Below, in pieces: positions 1 to 13,001 of a DNA stretch of 60,398 bases (its first letter is position 1; each line of letters begins with the position of its first letter). The stretch is from positions 1 through 60,398 of the forward strand of contig JABVXU010000339.1 in the NCBI GenBank assembly GCA_013365365.1, written 5' to 3'. The DNA comes from Cruorifilaria tuberocauda (taxonomy: Eukaryota > Nematoda > Chromadorea > Rhabditida > Onchocercidae). A program made the translations under genes and the position numbers. Under the pieces are notes generated by a model, which saw nothing but the letters and a program-made list of their open reading frames with translations, did no database searches and was not told where the DNA came from.

Positions 1-63
1 CCACGTGGAGAAATGGGTGATCAGGGATTGCGAGGTATAAGAGGACAAAATATGTTAGGATGA
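1..63 (+). CDS. Collagen, C-terminal end (partial gene cut by window edge)
   Basis: Read in frame 1, the first 60 bases give five consecutive Gly-X-Y triplets (PRG EMG DQG LRG IRG) followed by QNMLG and a TGA stop at 61-63. Glycine at every third residue right up to the stop is typical of the end of a nematode collagen, such as a cuticle collagen. Only about 20 residues lie in the window, so the collagen subfamily and the exon structure cannot be given. The run is short, so a chance match is possible but unlikely, because the periodicity is perfect until the tail. Confidence 0.6.
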   Translation, partial: PRGEMGDQGLRGIRGQNMLG

Positions 64-3000
64 ATGCAGGAGGCAATCGAATTTATCGGTGATATCGAGA
101 CTTTTACTGATATCAGTTGTTTTTGTTGCATCAATCTATCGTTGACCCTTTTCTGCAATATGTCACAAAATTCAGGTTGTTCGCTACTAACTCACTTTGT
201 TGCATTTTAAGGATCATACGGAAACGTTTAATGGAGAGAAATGAAATTATTTTATGAGAACCATAGATTAGGTAGCAAAGTAATATAGTAATTTGTTATT
301 GTTTACACTTTGGTAAGCTTTCCACATAGGTGAATTAGTTGACCGATTTTATTGGAAATCATTAGCCGAATATTCATTAAATATATAGAACAGATGAAGC
401 ACTTTTGTGAGATACACAAAATTATTTGATTAGTATACATGGAGCAATATCAGCCACGACACGTGGAATATATTTTGCAAATAGAGTTGACAAGTGGAAA
501 GCAGGTTGACGTCTTTCTCATTTCGTTTAGTCACTTTCAACTGTTTCTGACCAAATCTCTAAATGAAAATATGTTGTTGTCAGAATTAACGAAGTCTTTC
601 AATATTTCGAAAGCTCAAAATTGCTTCTAATTGTAGATATTTCGAAGGGTTTTATTAATAATTTAATGATTTTATTTTGTTTTCTAAAAATGTCTCTTGA
701 TTTTTACTGAAATTTTATTATTGATGTGTGATGCCACTTCTATCCATGCTGTTATCGTTGTCACCCCGAAATCATAATCATCGTTATCATCAATCGATAA
801 AAACCGTGTTGAAAATGCTTGAAATAAATAGTTTACTGAAAACTGATTGGAATCAGTAATGAACTTCGATGACGAAGCTTTTTGTATTTCGAATTGATTC
901 GCTAACGTCGTCGTTCGCTAATTATTTCTCGAAGCATTTTAATTAATTCAATATTTTGGAATAAATTCAAAACAAATTTTGATTTCCAACTGACGAATGT
1001 TTTCTTATTTACTGAACACATTCTATGAATAGCTTCTTCAGCGATAACGCAATGATCAATTAATTAAATAAAGCATGAAAATAAATTTCAAGTCGATAGA
1101 CGATAAAATTCAAAAAGAGAAAGAAAACTTTTCGGAACATTTCCATTAGGAATGCAAAATCCACGTGCTTACCTCTGCTTGTAAGCACATTCCAAATGAT
1201 TCTTCAAGTGATGGGAGCATGACGGACTGCGAGACTATAAATCTTTCGCCGGAGTGAATTTAATCGATGGAAAACGATTAATTCTTAATTTAATATAAAA
1301 AGTTGAAATTGCTTACAGTTATATGAGATAATCCCGTAAATTACTGATTAGCTTGTACAATAGGCTATCAGTAAATAGAGTCTTATTTTCAATAATTCTT
1401 TAAATTTGATTCAATTTTGAAAGCAATGAACTTAACTTTATCTTCGGATTGCTTATTCGTCTTTCCAGCGGGACTTCTCAGGACGTTTCGGAAGGCATTC
1501 CGGATCAGATTTTTAAAATGTTTGTAAGAACAATGATCCAAACAGATACGTTTCTGTTGTGCATCTAAATTTGATAATTTCGTTTAAATGATTTTAAATA
1601 TAAATTTCACAAGGAATGTTCACATTGATGGGAAGCGTTATCGAATCTGAATAGAAACTGATAGTTACTGCTTGAAATTCCCTTTAAGGCTTAAGTAATA
1701 TTATAAACAACAGAAGGAATCGATTAACTTTCAGTCTTTCAGTTGACTTTTAACGTTTACCATCCGTTTGATCGATTAGTCCTAGCAATCTTCTTCACTT
1801 CAATTCACGTGAATGTTGAATTTATAACGTATAAATGGCGCTTTAGAAGAAGTTAGAACTACGAACACAGTCCTTACTTTTACTTATCGCAATTAACATT
1901 TAAAGTCAGATGAAAATATTATTCAGATTCAATGAAATTGTCTTTATCACTCGGTTTTCTCTCGAATTACAGAATATGTGAATTTTATCATATCTTGATG
2001 TTTAACCTATAATCATAATACTTACTGTTGTCATTAAAATTTCAAGCTTCTTAGCCGAGAATTAATGGAAAGAGTTCTTGAAATGATTTGATTGGAATGT
2101 TTATATCAGCGAGAGATATTTGGTTATTGTGATGAGAATTTGAAGATTCGATGGGATGCGGGTTCGATTCCCATGACAAGAATTTCCCAATTTCTTTTCA
2201 CGCTTGGAACTTTCACATTATTGTCATCATTTTCGGGTTGATATTTAGACTGATCTTTTTTCACAACCTTTAGTCATTGTAAATGCCAAACTAAATCTTA
2301 TGTGTTATAAGAAAATATCAACCACAGTTACTTCGAAGGGTACAGTTTTTGTTTTCATAGTTTTTATTCAAATTGATATTGTGGACTCGAAGTGGCTTTG
2401 AGATGCTAATATTGGGGGTATACTTCAATATCCCATCTTTTCCAAATTTAAACAGTTTATTGGTTTTTTGATATGAGAGATAATTGCGAACTAACATTAA
2501 ATGATGCTACTGTTTCATCTTCCATTTGAAGCTGTGCAGATTGATAACTCAAATCTTTCTGCATAGAAATAAAAATTTTTGAATTATTATATTTGTGTAT
2601 ATTATTATATTATATATATATATATATCATTGTATAATCGATCATTGAATCCGACGAGTTTGAATTTGGATGAATTTCATATTTTTTGGATCTTGGTTAC
2701 ATTGAAGCCCTAATTATCGATACGCTCACATTTCTTTTACTTGAATATTTTTACGCAGCCATTGGTAGCAGCAGCTATCGTCTTATTGATATTTGATTAT
2801 GATTATTAAATTTGTGTTTCTTTGTATCTTATCCCTTTCACTAATTTTTATTGGACGTTTTGATTTTTGATTATAAAAATGTGTCCAGATTGCTCGCATA
2901 TATGTTCGCTACCGCTTTATTTTTGTTGTCTTACTCAGCTTTTTATTTTCTAAACTAATAAGGCAATACTATTTATTTTCAGAAAAATACATCAGAAACA

Positions 3001-3554
3001 AAGAAAGAAGGTCGAAAATATCCACAATGCATCATCACCTTACCAATGCAATATCGTTCTTATGTCTGAAAACGGTGTTCAATACTACTTCATAAATTTC
3101 ATTTTTCAAGTTATTTCTCTTTTATTATTAAGTGAGAGTTCAGAAAGGATACAAGCAGCACATAATAAACATAGAAAGCATGCAAAGAACATAGAAAGCT
3201 AAGAGTAAAGAAGTATAGCAATCCAATCTGACTAGAATCAACAATAATATATGACAAATGAAGAAAAACTATTTTCAATAATTATATGCTCATAATCTAA
3301 GACAGAAATTTCCGTTTATCATATATATTAGAAATCTCATGTGTTTTTATGGATAAATAATAATGGTAATGTTTAATCAAAACTTTCTTATAAAAACTAA
3401 ACCAGGACAAAGCATAAGACGTTGCCTTTGAAAAAATAAAATAACAAAACTGTGAATAACGTAAAATTGTTTCACTGGTAATTTCTCTTGATTAAAATTG
3501 CTTGTGAACTAGGAAGGCAATCAGACTAAAATGGCAACCGAAAAAATGCTACAG
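64..3554. other. Intergenic region, no gene supported
   Basis: About 3.5 kb of AT-rich sequence between the collagen end and the 3' end of CHMP7. The only open frame over 60 codons (439-630, + strand) resembles nothing and has no clear splice context. A TA microsatellite lies near 2611. I saw no complete tRNA. Confidence 0.5.
2611..2627. repeat. TA dinucleotide microsatellite
   Basis: A run of about eight TA units inside a longer AT-only tract. It lies in intergenic sequence. Confidence 0.9.
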
Positions 3555-6392
3555 TTAAGCAGCTTCTCGTAGCCTTTTTAGACGTGATGCGATTGAATCA
3601 TCAGCAATAACATTGGCAGTTTTAATAGGGCTTAGTGCAGAAGGTTCTTCTGGTGATATGTCTGGTAAACTCTTAATCATTAAATCTATCTCGCTGCCAT
3701 TTCCAGCAAGTATAGCGTTCAATTCAGCTTCCAGATCTTTATTAAGTTCATCAGTGGTCGATGTTGCTACACTAGCAACCATCGCATCCTGAATTTCTTC
3801 CGCGGTTGCCATCGCATCACCGATATTATCCATAGTTTCATCAATCTATAACAATAAAAATGAACTGAATGAATGGAGGAGGTAAAAGACATATGTCAAG
3901 TCAAAAATAATTTTATGTAGTAAAGTCAACTTAATCAACTTAAACAAACTGAGTCAATTAAATAAACCGAGAAATTTATTTTAAAAAACATACCTCTTCA
4001 GGGGAAATACCTTGCCTTTGCAAAGTAGCTTTAAAAGCTTCAGCACCAGCTTTGTATGCATCCAAAATTTGCTTATTTTGCTTTGTTCGTCCTAATTGTT
4101 GCATCAATTCTAAGAGCCTTTGATATTGACCATCTTTGGCTTCAACTTCCTTCAAAGCCCGTTTCTTTTGACGTAAATAATGAGCAGCATGATTCTTATC
4201 ACCTTGGCGTATGGACATTCGAGCATCTTCTTCTGCTCTGAAGAAGAAAAACGAAATCATTAAAGATAATGTATAATTATTACAAAACAGTATGATCGAA
4301 TTACTGTTTTCCAAATTATTAGACATCCATAACATAAAAAAGTGAAAAACAAAAACTGATAAAGTTATTTAAAACAATTTACTTCTTCGCTTTCAGCTCT
4401 AAACGTTTGATTTCATGTTCTAACTTGTTCATTGCTCTCCTCATATCGTGAACACTGGCATCAGAGTCTGTCCACTTTATGGGACCACGAACGGCGTTGT
4501 CACGGAATTTCAGAATTTCCTCACCTATTTTAGATGAACCTATCGTTATCTGCAAGCGAAAGTTACGATTATACAAACTGCAGAAAAACTAAATGAACTG
4601 CCAAAAAATTCCAAGAACTTTTCAACAATTTCCGGGAGTCAGTCGAAAACTTCATCACAATAAAAACGAAAAATTTAACTATTAACAGTAAATGATAAAG
4701 ATAGCTGCATAAATCTTTCGAAATATCTAACAATTCTCATAGAAATGGTCAGCAAAGTGATTGAAAATTTTCTGAAGCTTTCAAGAATTTATCAAATATT
4801 CAATTTGAAATTATGTTAGCAATATCATCATCATCCCTTTTATATAAAAAAGAAAAAATCCACAATAACAAACTTCGCCTCGAGCAACAAGTTCTGCTAG
4901 TGCTACATCATAAGTTTTCTTGTTAGCAACTAAATTTTTACATCCGTCAAAAAATTCTGTTGAGTCAACGATTTCCGGCAGCATATCGTCATCAACAGCA
5001 TATTCACTTCGGAAAAATTCTAACATATTATCAGCATGTTTCTGAAAAATCTCTACGTAAAAAACAACTTTTGAAAGTAAATCATAACAAAATACTTTTC
5101 AGGAAAAAATACTTCAAACATTACAGATAATCAATTTGTATGTAATTAAAAAATGGAAACTAAGAGAAAAGTTGACTTGTGAAACACGAGAAAGTAACAG
5201 ATAGAAGAACTTACTTTAACGGTTGGGAGATGGACATATTCTGTCTGGTTATCATTGGTCGCACCCCATAAACTTCCCATGAATGATCTGTATCCTCGTT
5301 GAAGCCAATTCTGATTTCGAGCTTTATAATCATCCAAAGTGATAATTTCACCTATACTAAAAAAATCTGCGCTATGAAAAATCAAATTTTGACATCACGG
5401 CTATCCATAGCCATATTTATTGTAGCGTATCCAATAACTCCAATAACAGTTATCGAATACAATTCACATATTTCGAGATTTCTATTCGTCAAATTTGTAC
5501 ATTTTATTTCACCTACTTCGTGATGTCTCCTCCTTTTCTGGATCTATATATAAAATTCTCAAGTATTTTAATGAATCCTCCAACATTTTATCACTGTAAT
5601 CTGCTACAAACATATAAACAGAGAACAAGGAATTTAATAAGCTGATATATCTTATTAGGAGAAGTATAATCGCTCCCTCACTGATATTACTTGATGAAAG
5701 AATGATGCGATCCGTAACGCTAAAAATCATTCAGAATTTTAATACGTGTGCTATTGTAAAAGTAAGGCTGCACTGAAAAAGATTTCTGCACACGTAATGG
5801 CAGGTAGAACAGTTATCTAACTGCCACTGAAAAAAGTATGACACATAAAATCAAGTCTACTCAAAATTACAGACTTACTCAAGCATATGCTGGATAACAA
5901 CGTTGAGAGAACCCGGTAGCTGATTACCCCGACGAAAACGCCGTTTCAATATATCGATAGTGAAGATTGAGTTTTTCTCACTATCACATGATTTTGCAAT
6001 CATATCAGACCAAAATTCTATCTTTCGATCATAATCATTCGGATTCACTTCTCGTGCCTGGATGAAAAAAGCAAGAAATTTAGGTATATTATTGAAATGA
6101 AAAAGTGCTGAGCACTGCTATTTTCTAGCAGTTTTCAATTTCTCGTTCTTTGTATCAGTTTGTTCAATACCTACGTCTGCTAGGTTTATACTGTCAATCG
6201 ATTCGCTCTCATCTGCTATACACGCTGATAGGATATTGAGATCCGACATCGGATCGGCTATCAACTACAATATTTACCAACATTCTCGATGAACCGAAAA
6301 TCGCAAATGCATCATACTTTTATCATGGACATAAGCCCAGACATCTGATCGTCGTCTGCCCAAATTTCTGGGAAAAGCTTTTTGCTGCCCAT
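3555..6392 (-). CDS. chmp-7: CHMP7, ESCRT-III-like Snf7-family protein
   Basis: Seven exons read on the minus strand: 6318-6392, 5879-6057, 5215-5356, 4874-5041, 4383-4549, 3994-4237 and 3555-3845. They join in frame to 421 residues (human CHMP7 is about 450). The N-terminus matches the CHMP7 family: LFPEIWADDDQM followed by AREVNPNDYDRKIEFW corresponds to the human PPEWEEDEERM / REVNSTDWDSKMGFW region. A middle segment (about residues 85-200) fits the winged-helix, membrane-binding half. The Snf7 half (about residues 205-375) is charged and helical (for example RLELKAKAEEDARMSIRQG). The protein ends in DDSIASRLKRLR plus EAA, a good MIM1 motif for VPS4 MIT domains. In other animals CHMP7 works at the inner nuclear membrane with LEM2 and recruits CHMP4 to reseal the nuclear envelope. 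The start is the ATG at 6392. The exon may begin slightly upstream, because its acceptor would allow a start codon split as A|TG. Confidence 0.9.
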
Positions 6393-9150
6393 TTTATATT
6401 CAGGCTCAAGTGCCACTGAAAATGACAAAAAATGAAAATGATGAAAAAAGCAATATTATCGATAATGCATAACAGTTAATTATTTTCCTAGACGATTTAT
6501 AAAAAGTGAATATCTCTCCATCCCAACAAATCTATATAATTGGATAAACTTCCCTGCAAACCTACCGTGAAGAAAATTCAACTATACTTTTTAAGCATTT
6601 TTTACCAATATTAACTGAGTGTCAACAAGAGATGTATATTCATATATTATAAAAACATGATATGTATATGCAATTGCCAGATAATAATACTTCAGGTTTA
6701 ATCAGCTTCCACCAAAACAGCGCTATTCTGAGTTCATGAGGAAACATCACCTCCCACCTTTATTCATTCCCCACTATCTCCTCATTAAAATCAGAATAAA
6801 TCAGTGTGAAACACCGCATGCAAGATATCGTTCCGAGAAACATACATTCCTTTAAAGCCTCGTTGATAATTGCAATATATGTATGCAAAAATTGAAAAGA
6901 TAAAGGAAGATACTGCGAAGTAATTACTAAGTGTGAATTTTAATTCTGAAAATAATCTATTTGGCTTTTGCAAAAGTCTATAAAAGATCTGAATATTTAC
7001 AGTTTTGTTTGCACAATGCGACCAGGTATATGCCAATCATTTATTTAAATCTATTTAAGTAACCATTCGCTACACAAATTTCGTTTCCTCCATACTTGTA
7101 TATCTATTCTTCATTTCAAGAATAAGATTTCACTCTCACTTTCACTTTCATGCACTCTGCGGATGGGTATTTAGCGGATGATACCGCCGTAAAACTATGC
7201 ATTTACTTGAACCTCATTTTCGACTTTCGAACGGCTATAAATAAAAATTGAAATTGATCATATTGAAACAAAAATAATTTAATGCCATAACTGTCGACTA
7301 GAAAATTTTAATTTCATTTAATAACAGACATCAGTAATGGAATTATTTTATATCAGTAATGATAACTCACCATCAGTTTCTCTTCCTCAGCACTCGTGCT
7401 AACTTCAAATACATGAAGTTAATCACTAGGTTAAACAACCTGGATAGCGAGAACATTGAGAGCAAGCTTACATTCACAGTAGCATTTAGCACTGTATCCG
7501 TTAGATAGGAATTCTCCGTCTATACACATTGAAATGCACCGTATTTGATGGAATCAGTCTCGTCGCTCATGAAATCAGTAATATGTCGCCGCCAAGTTCC
7601 TGTTCCCCACTACTTTCTAAGTATATCTTTTAGTTTTCTGGAAAATTCATAACTTTTATGTCTCACCGAATGGAGCTGTTGTGATGATGAAGAAAATTAC
7701 TTCAAATCATCTTAACTTTTTTCAGTAGGCTACATCATTGTGCACAAGATACAAAACAATGTATTAACATGAAGAATGAGTCCTGGGTTTTCAACTTTGT
7801 GGCATTTTATTCTTATGAAAAAAATAATTTCGAATAGGGAAATCGTCATTTTGTGGACTTAACCAAGAACAATTGGTAATTTGAATTTTCGAAATCTTGA
7901 CATCTCGTTGACTTGAGCATTACGATCCTACAGTTGCTTTGCAGAAACAAAAGTGAAAACTATATAAATTTATAAAAATAAAGACTGTTAAACTATGAAC
8001 TTTGACTTATATATCTCTTTCTCTATGCAAAAAAGTGGAAAGACAATTTTCACTCCATATCAATGTCATAACTGCGAAAAAATATTTTTTGCTGATGACC
8101 AGCAGCAGCGCTCTCACTGTCTTTCATGTTCTTCAATGTTTCTTTAAATCCAAGAATAACTGTATAATTTTGCAACAAGCTTGCTTCCAATTAAACGGAC
8201 TAACCAAACCTTCATTTAAAATCACTAGCAAGCATTAGACCTCTTATACAGCTTTATTAGATAACTATCAAAGACCGATAGAATGAATATTAGGCATCAC
8301 TGATCAAGAATAATGCAAAAATATTGGGAGTTTTGAAATTTAAACTGGTGATTTTCGGAATTACCCGTTAGGAGGCGTTTTTGATCGAACACTTTTCAAA
8401 TAATACAACCACTCCCGTAAGGAAATGATGTAATATAAAAACGGTTGTAATCGACTAAAAAAATGATTAGCTGTAATGCGAAAATCTTAATGTGTTCCCA
8501 TTTTGTTTATTTCATCGAGTTAATCAAAATTTTCCTATAATTTATATTTTATCAACATGCTATGTATTTAACTGATTGAATGAAGAACTGTTTTGTCGAT
8601 CCATTCTGTTGGAAAAACACCGAAAATATTTCATTGTTTACGTATCAAATTGAAATAAAAAAAGAAACATTGCGACGCAAGCATTCGTAGGATATCCTTC
8701 AATAAAGTATAAACCTATTTCACCAGCCATAATCTAAAAAAGTCCAATAATTCGATATGTATTTTTTCAAATATTTTCCATGGTAAAACTGGACTTATTC
8801 ATTAGAGCATAGATGAAATTCGATCATAGATAATCTTTCCGGATACACAAATTACCAGATTTTCATCCTTACAATCCCCAATTTCTCTTTCATATTCACA
8901 TGTAAATTGAAAAAGTTTTACTATAAATAAATAACATACATCAAACTTGAAAGTTCATGTTTTGCAAACATAACATATATAGATCAATGGTCAAATCGTA
9001 GTCTTTACCCTCATTCTATACGCTCACACGCTCAAGAACAGACATATGCTAATTATACCAAAAAAAATTATACATTTTGTAATTTTTAAAAAGTTAAGAA
9101 GCAAGAATAATTTACTATAAATATCGCGATGCGCCATTACTATCAGTGAT
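6393..9150. other. Intergenic region between CHMP7 and TRAIP, no gene supported
   Basis: About 2.75 kb upstream of CHMP7. It should contain the CHMP7 promoter and 5' UTR and perhaps the TRAIP 3' UTR. Open frames here (for example 8002-8238 on +, 6791-7036 on -) are short, AT-driven and unlike any family I know. Confidence 0.5.
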
Positions 9151-9668
9151 TCAGTCTATGATAATAGTATCGTTCAAGTCATAGTATCGTGAACATCGAG
9201 CTTCTCTTTTTTTACGGTGCTGAATGCAAGAATTTCTCCTCTTTACCGTTTCTCTATTACTAATCACTTGATTATGCTTTACAGTAGGAATTTTACGTGA
9301 AGTACCATGAAACTTTGTTGTCGCACACCTTTGAATAACAGTAGGCACAAAAACTTCTTCCATATCGTTTTCAATATCTGTTTGCAGTTGGTTCGTCGAG
9401 GTTTTTCCCATTAAACTGTATTATATTGAAAAGATTATTGCGTCAATCGAAAATAATTTTTTACAAAAATTAATCAAGACAATTTGAATTTTAAAAAACT
9501 ACTGAAATTTTACTCATATTCTTTAACACAATTTTTTGCCTAAATATGAAATTTCGAATTCATAAAAATCGACTTGGATTATTCAAGTTGAACCATTCTT
9601 GCTGCTAACGTAATTCGTTGATTTGATGGTGACATCAGCAAGTTTTTAAATAGAACTATTCGGTTCTA

Positions 9669-12600
9669 TTAGTGCGCAACTACTTTCAAAAGTAGTGATT
9701 GAGGACGCAATATTGGCAAGTGTAACGGCATTCCTTTATGATATCTACCTAACCTTTCTGCTTCATCCGTGAAGACAGAAATTTTCAGCTTGTTTCGAAT
9801 TGAAGTTGTCCTCTGTACCTTCTCCATTAAAGTGCCATTTGCAGAAGTGCTTCTATATGATGAAGCTGGGAATACTTTGCCTTCATCTATATCAAATGAA
9901 GACGAGTTTTGTCTTGAACTGCAAAAAAAATACGTCAACTAGCAATGGCTCTTTCTTGTTAAAAATTTTAAAGAATTCGATATCACGATATATTTATCTT
10001 GAGGCTAAAAGGATCTCGATAATAAAAAGGGATAAGAAAAAACGAAGAAAGGATAGTGAAAAAGTAAGAATAATCAAATAAACCTAAAAAGAATAACTTC
10101 TTCAGATGCTGCATTCATAACTGTTTGTGAGGAATCTGCTCCAGCTGAAGTAAGTTCCTTTTTCAATGCTGCACTGAGGTTTTTATGTTCAATTAGCTGA
10201 AAATTACAAGATCGAAGTACAATAAGTTTAAGATTAAAGTGAAAAAATATATATATATATATATGAATATTTTCAGTGTCACAAGTATAAATGGATGTGA
10301 ACGTGAATAGCGTAAATCAGTAGAGATATGATATATTGAATCCCAAGATTTTCTCGCATTGGCAGACTAGCTGACTGATATAAATTATATAACCTACCTT
10401 CAATTTTATTATATGATGAAATACATGGAAAAAAGAAAGCAGGGAAAGGAAAGTAAAGTAGTAAAGGAAGGTAAAGTAGTTACCTCTTTCTGTAATTTAT
10501 TGATTTTTTTCCGATTCTCTTGAAGTTCTTCTTTTTGATTTTCTACTGTTTTCATGGTATCTTTCAACTGCCTGCAACAAATTATGAGTTATCTGTAAAA
10601 AATCAAGCTTAGCTTTATGTTTCAATAAACTGTGATATATTTTGGTAAGTCTGTATAGTTTTGGAAAAAGGAAACTGTGATGTTTCGGAACAAAAGAATT
10701 TTTTAACACGTAAAATAGCCAGCAAACTTATAGTGTCAAAAAAACGATGCAATCTGAAAAACGTATCTACATAAGTAAAAAATAGAAAAAATTTCATTCC
10801 CGAAAAGATACGCCTTATGGGGAGATCACAACAATGTGACCTGATTTAACACTGCAGAATTTCTGGTTGTCATAGGCATTATGATTGTGAATATGCTTAG
10901 CAAGAATGCAAACTTCGTATTTATCATTGAAGATAAGGCACAGAATTTTTTCTTCCATTACAATAAAAAAATTGGCTCTACTGGTTATTTCTATTTATAT
11001 TTGAAAAAGTGAAGGCGAATTGTATTACCTCCTCAGCAGGGCAATGAATTTCTTTATTTCTAATCCTTCATTGGCGATGTATTTATCGATTTCCGAAATA
11101 GGTTCATCTTTTATACTACTAAGCAATTTATAGCTGCAAAAAGATGGAGTATATAAATTTGACTTGGACTCCTACATCAATTCTGTTCATTAAATGCGAG
11201 TATTAATTGAACTTTTAAGGATGAATTTCCTTTCTTTAAAATTAGCCTTTTATAAGAGCAAAGAGCACAGCTAAAGCAGAGCAATAAAAGTGACAGGGTG
11301 AAAGTTAGGCATTCCTGATGATATATTGAATGGTATATTCGAAAAATGTTTCGAAACAATGCAAAAGAGCTTACAATGTAGTAGCTTGCAATCGTTTCTT
11401 GTATTTCTGCAGCTCATTCTCCGTGTCCAACTGTTTTGTAAGCATGCCTTCCAAATGTTTGATTTGTTGCACATTAAGTCGAGAAACTGACTCCAAATTT
11501 GCTAGTTTTTCTCTCTAAATTTAAAGTTCTTACAAGAAATTTGGCAAAATCATTTCTTCAAATTTATTTCATACTTAAGGCTAGAAGCTTTCAGTGATTC
11601 TTTCTGTCTGCTTTTAAACTCTCCAGTCAATTCATTAGAAACATCTTTTCAGGAAAAGTAAGGAAAGAAAGTGAAATATCTTTAAAACTAAAATTGAAAT
11701 GGCATGAGAGCTATTACAGTTCAATAAATGCGTTTTCTGAACATAATCAAATAGTACCAATAAAATATTTGCAGACAAACAAATGTTAGCTTCATTTTTT
11801 GCTTTAGCGGTAGCTTGCTTCTCCTTCTCGAGATTATCCAAGGCATTTTGAAGCTGCAAATATTTCAAAAGAATCAATATGATATATTAATTACTTTCAT
11901 ATGTTAAATTTAAATAAATATGATAACAATCATTCGAGCTTTCGAGTATATCCCATATCTTCCACAAGTGCATGTACATACATTAAATGATATGGTTCTC
12001 CGTTAATCATAAACTGTTATGTTCGAAAAATGTGTGATAATCCGACTTCTTCTATTCAGTTTCCTTGCAGTCCCCATGAAAAAATCATCATAGTTAAGTT
12101 AATGAGTTGCATGCGCCGACTATGTATTACTTTTTCTAAAATAGATCTTTTATAAAAGGCTTTCGCAATTCGAATTAATAAGAAACCTCGTTCTGCATTT
12201 CGAGTGGATCAGTGCTTTCGAAAATGAAGCTTTTATTCTCTTCCACTTGAAAAAAGAGCTGTCGAATAAGATCTCTTGCTGTAGCCTTCTTTCGACAAAC
12301 CGGACATGTTTTACAGCTCTGCAACATTTAATAAATGATTCTTCTTACTCTTTGAGAAATACAGATAGAAAAGAAGAATAGAGAAACAGACAAGGACTGA
12401 GAAGTGTTACAATACGAAATTTAATCAACACCATTAATGAGCATTATTCTCTTTCTGATAGACTTCTACGTGAGAGGTTGATAAATGCCATGGCGTTGAC
12501 TCTCAAACTATTCATCTGTCTAAAACTTTATTTAAAGGATCACAGATTCGAATTACATCAATCAAGAGAATTGAGGTAATCATTTTTCCATTTGTTTGCG

Positions 12601-13001
12601 ATTACTGAAGAACCGTCGACACGTGCTTCTACTGTCCTGTCCAAATCAATCTAGTAGCTTCAAAGATGACACAAGCAATACGGTAAATAATTATCAAACA
12701 AGAGGGAATACATGTACATCGGAAGTATGCTATCTTTACAGATATGCGTCAACTAGTGACATTTTAGATTAAATAACATTGTCGTGATAACCTAAATCAC
12801 GAGTTAAAATCAGTCAAAATAGATATAACAGAGAAGGATTACGAATTAAGGAAAAACCTAGAAATAAAATTTAAAACAGAACTTTACCTCAAGCCACTGT
12901 AAGATACAATGTAGATGGAATATGTGACCACAACGTACGGCTGTACTTTCATTCAGAGGAAGCATATCCAAACAAATAAGGCATTGAAATCGTTGCGTCA
13001 T
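9669..13001 (-). CDS. trul-1: TRAIP / TRUL-1, RING-type E3 ubiquitin ligase with coiled coil
   Basis: Nine exons on the minus strand: 12888-13001, 12187-12318, 11781-11853, 11575-11644, 11375-11512, 11029-11133, 10484-10571, 10084-10196 and 9669-9918. They join in frame to 360 residues. Residues 7-46 form an N-terminal RING-H2: C7, C10, C24, H26, H29, C32, C43, C46, with GHIFHLHCILQWLE then SCKTCPVC. The following segment, KKATARDLIRQLFFQVEE, matches the position after the RING in TRAIP (human VGKKTIINKLFFDL). From about residue 80 to 280 the protein is an almost continuous coiled coil. TRAIP family members travel with the replisome and ubiquitinate the CMG helicase in mitosis and at crosslinks; the C. 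elegans member is TRUL-1. The C-terminus is uncertain. The frame can stop at 9669, splice at 9727 to an exon at 9151-9415 (429 residues, basic tail), or splice after the lysine codon near 9681 to the same acceptor in another frame. Human TRAIP is 469 residues, so a longer form is plausible. Confidence 0.88.
10247..10264. repeat. AT microsatellite in a TRAIP intron
   Basis: Nine AT units in the intron between the exons at 10484-10571 and 10084-10196. No role is visible. Confidence 0.9.

Noticed and set aside
439..630. 63-codon + strand open frame after the collagen
   Set aside because: Short, no family resemblance, no splice or conservation evidence.
2158..2182. tRNA-like GGTTCGATTCCC T-loop string
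   Set aside because: The T-arm stem pairs only partly, and no matching acceptor stem or D-arm lies at the right distance upstream. No tRNA can be folded here.
5509..5730. Minus-strand open frame with a charged, protein-like sequence (DKMLEDSLKYLRILYIDPEK)
   Set aside because: It lies in the CHMP7 intron between 5879 and 5356. The flanking exons join in frame without it, and its inclusion would break the CHMP7 alignment.
3555..13001. Operon of CHMP7, TRAIP and gene B (same strand)
   Set aside because: Spacings of about 1.8 and 3 kb are far larger than in typical nematode operons, and no spliced-leader-specific signal could be seen.
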